Shown: piece after piece, positions 33,441 through 37,601 of the stretch
How positions within the stretch are numbered: position 1 is the stretch's first letter
Layout: each line of letters opens with the position of its first letter
Assembly: GCA_023456105.1 (NCBI GenBank)
Contig: JAEYAO010000012.1
Location: forward strand, 1 to 37,601
Direction of reading: 5' to 3'
Origin: Pseudomonadota bacterium
Lineage (GTDB): Bacteria; Pseudomonadota; Alphaproteobacteria; Caulobacterales; Caulobacteraceae
DNA length: 37,601 bases
Made by a program: the position numbers and the translations under genes
The notes under the pieces: model-generated
Database searches by the model: none
What the model saw: the letters and a program-made list of their open reading frames with translations, nothing else
Told to the model about the DNA's origin: nothing

Positions 33441-35726
33441 TTGAACCGTTTCCTGTTTTGTCTGGCCCTTGAACACGATTGGCGGTTGACGCTGCTGGCG
33501 GGCCTTGTCTGCCTGATCGGCGTCGCCACCGCCTTTCATCTGATGGAGCGCGCGCGCGTCCGCCGAGGCCTTGTTCGTCGAAACAAGATCGTGCTGGCGG
33601 CGCTGGTGGGCGCACTGGCGATCTGGGCGACGCACTTCATCGCCATACAGGGCTATGTCGCGGGCGCAGACATGACGTTCGACCCCTGGATGACGCTGGC
33701 GTCCCTCCTCGTGGCCCTTGTCGGCATCGGCGCAGGGATCGTCATGGCCATGTCGGGCGCCAGTTCGCTGACGCGTTGCATCGCGGCGTCCGCGGGCGTC
33801 GCCAGCATCGCCGCCATGCACTACATCGGCATGGCGGCGATGAACCTGCCGTCTGAAGTGACCTGGGATCGTGGACTGGTCGTTGCGTCGGTGATCGCGG
33901 CCATGATCGTCGGGATCGGCTCTGCAGCCTGTTACCGCCGGGACGACCGTCTCCGGTTCTGGATCACCACCGGGGGTGCGGTGCTCTCGGTGCTTGTTCT
34001 TCACTTCCTAGGAATGGCGGCGCTGACGCTGGGCGCGCCTGTGTCCGTCGCGCCTCGCGGCGGTCTCGACCCCTCTTCCATGCAGATCATCATGGCCGGC
34101 GCCGTGCTGTTCGTGATCGGCGTCGTCCTGATCAGAAGCTGGACGACCTTCACCGCACGATCCGGCGCCTTGCGCCAGATCCGCGAAGCGGTGGACGCCA
34201 TGCCCGATGGCTTGGCCTTTTTCGACTCGGAAGACCGCCTGGTGCTGTGGAACGCGCGCTTTGTGGAGGTGAATCCGGAGATCGCCGATCACCTCAGGGT
34301 CGGCATGACGGGTCGCGACATCCTGCAACTCGGATTGGATCAGCAGATCTATCCGGACGCTCGCGGTCGGGAGACGGAGTGGGCGGCGGAACGGATGACC
34401 CATCGCACCCGACTGTCGGCCGTCCTTGAGCAGCAGGTCGTGGATGGCCGCTGGCTCAGGGTGCAGCACCGCTCGACGGCGGAAGGCGGCGTCGTCACCG
34501 TCTGCAACGACATCACGGACCTCAAGAACAACGCGCGCATCCTGGCGGAGGCGAAGGACGCGGCCGAGGCCGCCAACCACGCCAAGAGCCTGTTCCTTGC
34601 GAACATGAGCCATGAGATCCGCACGCCCCTGAACGGGGTCGTAGGCCTGGCTCAGGTGCTCGCAAGCAGCGATCTATCGGACGAGCAGCGCGAGATGGTT
34701 GACCTGATCCAGGCTTCCGGGGCCACGCTGCAGACCCTTCTGGGCGACATTCTCGACCTGGCGAGGGTGGAATCCGGCCGCATCGAACTGGACGAACAGC
34801 CTTTCAGCCTGCCTGAGTTGGTGCAGGAGGCCGCGCACCTGTATGCGGCGAACGCGCGAGAGAAGCGTCTCGGCTTCCACCTCGAAATCGCGCCGGAGGC
34901 CGCCGTCTGGGTCCATGGCGATGCGGTGCGCATCAAACAGGTGCTGACCAACCTGATCTCCAACGCGGTGAAGTTCACCGACAACGGCTTTGTCGCCGTG
35001 CGTGTTGAACGCGCGGCCGACCGGGAAGACGGCGCGGCCTGCCTGCGCTTCACGGTCGAGGACACCGGCATCGGTTTCGACGCGGACGCCCGCGAGCGCC
35101 TGTTCAGCCGCTTCGAGCAGGCCGACAGCCGCATCACGCGCCGCTATGGAGGCTCCGGGCTGGGCTTGGCGATCTGCCGGCAACTGGCTGAGCTGATGGG
35201 CGGGCGGCTGGACTGCGAAAGTGAGCCCGGCGGCGGCTCGGCCTTCATCTTCACCCTGGGCCTTCGTCAGGCCGAGGCTCCGCGCGTTCCCGAACCGGCC
35301 GTCTGCTCGGAAACGAACGCTTCCCTCTCCCGCAGGGTTCTGGTCGCCGATGACCACCCCACGAACCGCCGGGTGGTGGAGCTGATCCTTGCTCAGGCGG
35401 GTGTGGAACTGACGTCGGTTGAGAACGGGGCCGAGGCGGTCGCGGCGGTGCGCGCCTGCGATTTCGACCTGATCCTCATGGACATGCAGATGCCGGTCAT
35501 GGACGGCCTGACCGCAACCCGGGAAATCCGTCTGCATGAGGCGACGCTGGGTCTGCCGCGCACCCCGCTGGTGATGCTTACCGCCAACGCCATGCCCGAG
35601 CACGTAGCGGCCGGCCAGGCGGCCGGGGCCGACAGCCACCTGTCCAAGCCGTTCAACGCCGCCGAACTGCTGTCGCTGGTGGAGACTCCGCAGGCCTTGC
35701 TGGCCCAGCATCGGATCGCCGCCTGA
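33441..35726 (+). CDS. MHYT-domain hybrid histidine kinase
   Basis: Numbered from TTG 33441 (761 residues). The N-terminal MHYT sensor domain (about 10-235, roughly seven membrane helices) has motifs THFI (64-67), MHYI (126-129) and LHFL (187-190). MHYT domains are proposed to bind copper and sense O2, CO or NO. A PAS domain (about 245-360), HisKA with His391, a HATPase domain (Asn508, GSGLGLAICRQ) and a receiver domain with Asp681 (ILMDMQMPVMDG) follow. GTG 33405 is an alternative start. No Hpt or partner regulator is adjacent. It is divergent from phoR, 169 bases between starts. Confidence 0.9.
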   Translation: MNRFLFCLALEHDWRLTLLAGLVCLIGVATAFHLMERARVRRGLVRRNKIVLAALVGALAIWATHFIAIQGYVAGADMTFDPWMTLASLLVALVGIGAGIVMAMSGASSLTRCIAASAGVASIAAMHYIGMAAMNLPSEVTWDRGLVVASVIAAMIVGIGSAACYRRDDRLRFWITTGGAVLSVLVLHFLGMAALTLGAPVSVAPRGGLDPSSMQIIMAGAVLFVIGVVLIRSWTTFTARSGALRQIREAVDAMPDGLAFFDSEDRLVLWNARFVEVNPEIADHLRVGMTGRDILQLGLDQQIYPDARGRETEWAAERMTHRTRLSAVLEQQVVDGRWLRVQHRSTAEGGVVTVCNDITDLKNNARILAEAKDAAEAANHAKSLFLANMSHEIRTPLNGVVGLAQVLASSDLSDEQREMVDLIQASGATLQTLLGDILDLARVESGRIELDEQPFSLPELVQEAAHLYAANAREKRLGFHLEIAPEAAVWVHGDAVRIKQVLTNLISNAVKFTDNGFVAVRVERAADREDGAACLRFTVEDTGIGFDADARERLFSRFEQADSRITRRYGGSGLGLAICRQLAELMGGRLDCESEPGGGSAFIFTLGLRQAEAPRVPEPAVCSETNASLSRRVLVADDHPTNRRVVELILAQAGVELTSVENGAEAVAAVRACDFDLILMDMQMPVMDGLTATREIRLHEATLGLPRTPLVMLTANAMPEHVAAGQAAGADSHLSKPFNAAELLSLVETPQALLAQHRIAA

Positions 35727-35741
35727 CGCTCAAGCTGGCGG

Positions 35742-35770
35742 TTGCGTATCGAGTGTGATGCGTGTATTAG
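35742..35770 (+). promoter_or_regulatory. Candidate promoter of rplY
   Basis: TTGCGT (35742-35747), a 17-base spacer and TATTAG (35765-35770). Spacing is ideal and both hexamers match sigma-70-type promoters well. It lies about 90 bases before the rplY start. A small GGGTG/CACCC hairpin (35790-35802) lies in the leader. Confidence 0.55.
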
Positions 35771-35858
35771 CCCGCGCTCTTGAATTCGAGGGTGCATCAC
35801 CCCGTCGCGCATGCCTGGCGTAGGCGCGGCGTTTCCGTTGTTTGTTGAGGCGAGCCAC

Positions 35859-36476
35859 ATGGCCGAGATCATTCTGAACGTGGACGTCCGCGAAGGCGTC
35901 GGCACCGGCGGCGCCCGCGCCGCCCGTCGCGCCGGCTCGGTGCCGGGCATCCTGTACGGCGGCGACAAGGCCCCGGTCGCCATCTCGGTGAACGAGAAGG
36001 ATTTCCGCAAGTCGCTCTACACCGGCAAGCTGCTGGGCCACCTGGTGACGCTGAAGTACGGCGACGAGACCCAGCCGGTGATCGCCAAGGATGTCCAGTT
36101 CGACCCTGTGTCGGACCGCCCGCTGCACTTCGACCTGATGCGCGTCGACGAGCACGCCCCGGTCAAGATCTCCATTCCGGTCCACTTCAAGAACGCCGAC
36201 GAGGCGCCCTTCACCCGTCAGGGCGGGTCGCTGGAAGTCGTCCGTCACGAAGTCGAGATCCTGGTCAACGCCGACAGCATCCCGGAAGAACTGGTCGTGG
36301 ACCTGACCGGCCGCGAGATGGGCGACACCATCCGCTTCTCGGACATCGCCCTGCCGCAAGGCGCCTCGGCCACCATCACCGACCGCGATTTCGTGATCGC
36401 CACCATCAAGGTTTCGTCCGCCGCCCTCTCGGCCGCCGCCGATGAAGCCGCCGAAGCGCCCGCTTCGGAAGCCTGA
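35859..36476 (+). CDS. rplY: 50S ribosomal protein L25/general stress protein Ctc
   Basis: Binds 5S rRNA. The 205-residue long form has an N-terminal L25 domain (about 1-95; GGARAARRAGSVPGILYGG) and the C-terminal TL5/Ctc domain (about 96-190; EVEILVNADSIPEELVVDLTG, GDTIRFSDIALPQGA). An Ala/Glu-rich tail ends it. GAGG precedes ATG 35859. The next gene is pth, a common pairing. Confidence 0.96.
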   Translation: MAEIILNVDVREGVGTGGARAARRAGSVPGILYGGDKAPVAISVNEKDFRKSLYTGKLLGHLVTLKYGDETQPVIAKDVQFDPVSDRPLHFDLMRVDEHAPVKISIPVHFKNADEAPFTRQGGSLEVVRHEVEILVNADSIPEELVVDLTGREMGDTIRFSDIALPQGASATITDRDFVIATIKVSSAALSAAADEAAEAPASEA

Positions 36477-36500
36477 TCCCCGGATCACCGCTGAAGACAC

Positions 36501-36533
36501 GCCCCGCCCGGCTTGCCGCGGCGGGGCTTTTCT
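36501..36533 (+). terminator. Rho-independent terminator of rplY
   Basis: GCCCCGCC (36501-36508) pairs with GGCGGGGC (36520-36527), with a small inner stem, and is followed by TTTTCTTT. It lies 24 bases after the rplY stop, so pth may depend on read-through or its own promoter. Confidence 0.85.
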
Positions 36534-36562
36534 TTGCCCGTCGCGGACGGCATGAGGACGCC

Positions 36563-37183
36563 ATGATCATCATCGCCGGGCTCGGCAATCCGGGCGCCAA
36601 ATACGAAAAGAACCGCCACAACATCGGCTTCATGGCCGCCGACGAGATCGCCCGCCGCTGGCGATTCGGCCCTTCGCGCGCCAAGTTCCAGTCGGTGGTG
36701 GCCGAAGGCGAGGTCGAGACGGCGGACGGCGCCGTCCGCGTCCTGCTGATGAAGCCGCAGACCTTCATGAACGAGAGCGGCCGTGCGGTCGGCGAGGCGG
36801 CGCGCTTCTACAAGGTCAAGCCGCAGGACATCATCGTCTTCCACGACGAAATCGATCTGGCGCCCGGCCGTTTCCGCATGAAGACCGGCGGCGGCGCGGC
36901 CGGCCAGAACGGCATCCGCTCCATCATCAGCCAGGTGGGCGCCGACTTCCGCCGAGCGCGCATGGGGGTGGGCCACCCGGGCGAGAAGCACCTGGTCATG
37001 CCGCACGTCCTGGGTGACTTCCACAAGGCCGAGCAGCCCTGGCTGCAGGCCCTGCTGAACGCCTGCGCCGACGCCCTGCCCTTCGCGCTTGCCGGCGACG
37101 ACGAGCGTTATCAGGGCGAGGTGCTGCGTCTCGCGCCCGCGCCCAAGTTCAGCCCCCGTCAGGCCGCCCGCGGCGAACTGTAG
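36563..37183 (+). CDS. pth: Peptidyl-tRNA hydrolase
   Basis: Recycles peptidyl-tRNA. The 206-residue protein has the N-terminal LGNPGAKYEKNRHN with Asn9 and catalytic His19, the FMNESG segment, and HDEIDLAPG with the conserved Asp. The usual GHNG motif reads GQNG here (in GAAGQNGIRS): the Asn is kept but the His is replaced by Gln. Otherwise the fold motifs are intact. Downstream of rplY on the same strand. Confidence 0.95.
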   Translation: MIIIAGLGNPGAKYEKNRHNIGFMAADEIARRWRFGPSRAKFQSVVAEGEVETADGAVRVLLMKPQTFMNESGRAVGEAARFYKVKPQDIIVFHDEIDLAPGRFRMKTGGGAAGQNGIRSIISQVGADFRRARMGVGHPGEKHLVMPHVLGDFHKAEQPWLQALLNACADALPFALAGDDERYQGEVLRLAPAPKFSPRQAARGEL

Positions 37184-37230
37184 AACGGGACGCCCTAGCC
37201 GCGTCCGACAAAACGCCGTAAGCCTTTGGG

Positions 37231-37601
37231 GTGAATCGCTCCCAGGTCGAGAACTGGTCCGCCGCGCGCTGCCTGGCCTTCCTGGCCGCGGTGTTCGCCA
37301 TCGTGCTCGGCTCGCTGGTTCCGTTCGCGGCCATGGCGGCCGCTCAGCCCGGCCATCCCGTCGTCCTGTGCTCCAGCGAAGGTCCGCAGACCATCCACGT
37401 CGGCGGCGTGGACGGGCCCGCCAAGAAGCAGGCGATCGCCAAGTGCGCGGCCTGCCTGCAACCGCTCGCCGCCGCCCTGCCCGCACCGCCCGCGCCCCAG
37501 CCGCAGCCTCCCGTGCCGCTGGCGGTCGAGACGACCTGGCCTGTCGCTTCGGCCGCGCCTCCGCCGCCGGCCCGCGCGCCGCCCCGGCCGCCGTCCACCG
37601 C
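37231..37601 (+). CDS. DUF2946-like exported protein (cut off by window end)
   Basis: From GTG 37231 the frame stays open for 123 complete codons to the edge. An N-terminal hydrophobic segment (about 13-35) is followed by VVLCSSEGPQTI and then KCAACLQPLAAALP. A Cys near an EG pair, then a C-x-x-C before Leu/Pro runs, resembles DUF2946 proteins of Alphaproteobacteria, which are often found with copper or TonB genes. The rest is Pro/Ala-rich. The function is unknown and the C-terminus is not visible. Confidence 0.6.
   Translation, partial: MNRSQVENWSAARCLAFLAAVFAIVLGSLVPFAAMAAAQPGHPVVLCSSEGPQTIHVGGVDGPAKKQAIAKCAACLQPLAAALPAPPAPQPQPPVPLAVETTWPVASAAPPPPARAPPRPPST

Overview
The window is one contiguous piece of a high-GC alphaproteobacterial chromosome, most likely from Caulobacteraceae and probably Brevundimonas or a close relative. 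Four things point there: an RcdA (DUF1465) and a TrcR (DUF1013) cell-cycle gene close together; a phoR-pstC-pstA-pstB-phoU-phoB cluster with no pstS; zinc-free L31; and COQ9/UbiX-type ubiquinone genes. Nearly all of it is dense core-genome coding sequence. The only accessory-looking stretch is the first ~500 bases, which hold the tail of a probable transposase and a lower-GC spacer. I saw no tRNA, rRNA, CRISPR array or prophage.

Layout. 1-500: transposase tail and a tiny membrane ORF. 504-1897: rplJ-rplL (minus) behind a folded L10-type leader, divergent from a small membrane protein. 2568-5137 (plus): efp, an inositol-monophosphatase-family gene and a periplasmic glycerophosphodiester phosphodiesterase. 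5119-6969 (minus): an exporter-type ABC half-transporter. 7106-9055 (plus): rpmE and a YcbB-type L,D-transpeptidase. 9071-11755: a cell-cycle neighbourhood (rcdA, DUF1192, a quinone oxidoreductase, trcR). 11834-14251: two small DUF465 proteins around ubiX and a TIGR02444 gene, then an M23 peptidase. 14338-16736: a NatA/NatB-type ABC exporter. 16823-20208: rpsU (minus), COQ9, purK-purE (minus) and a GGDEF protein. 20242-25522 (minus): an autotransporter GDSL esterase, a SerB-SerA fusion and an SDR with a membrane tail. 25673-26605: hslO (Hsp33). 26620-33271 (minus): the complete phoR/pst/pho cluster. 33441-35726: an MHYT hybrid histidine kinase divergent from phoR. 35859-37601: rplY, pth and a truncated DUF2946-like gene.

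How genes work together. PhoR, PhoB and PhoU, with the PstCAB importer, form the phosphate-sensing and uptake circuit. A well-formed 18-bp Pho box sits between phoR and pstC, so pstCAB can be induced separately from phoR. UbiX and COQ9 both serve ubiquinone biosynthesis. PurE and PurK are consecutive steps of purine synthesis. RcdA and TrcR belong to the Caulobacter-type cell-cycle network.

The most unusual items are: (i) a single polypeptide carrying a complete phosphoserine phosphatase followed by a complete E. coli-type 3-phosphoglycerate dehydrogenase with its ACT domain, the first and last steps of serine synthesis without the middle one; (ii) a trcR leader with two mutually exclusive GC-rich pairings; (iii) rpsU apparently starting at CTG; and (iv) an SDR enzyme with a two-helix membrane tail just upstream of the serine fusion. 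None amounts to a clearly new defence or mobile system; most of the window is ordinary core genome.
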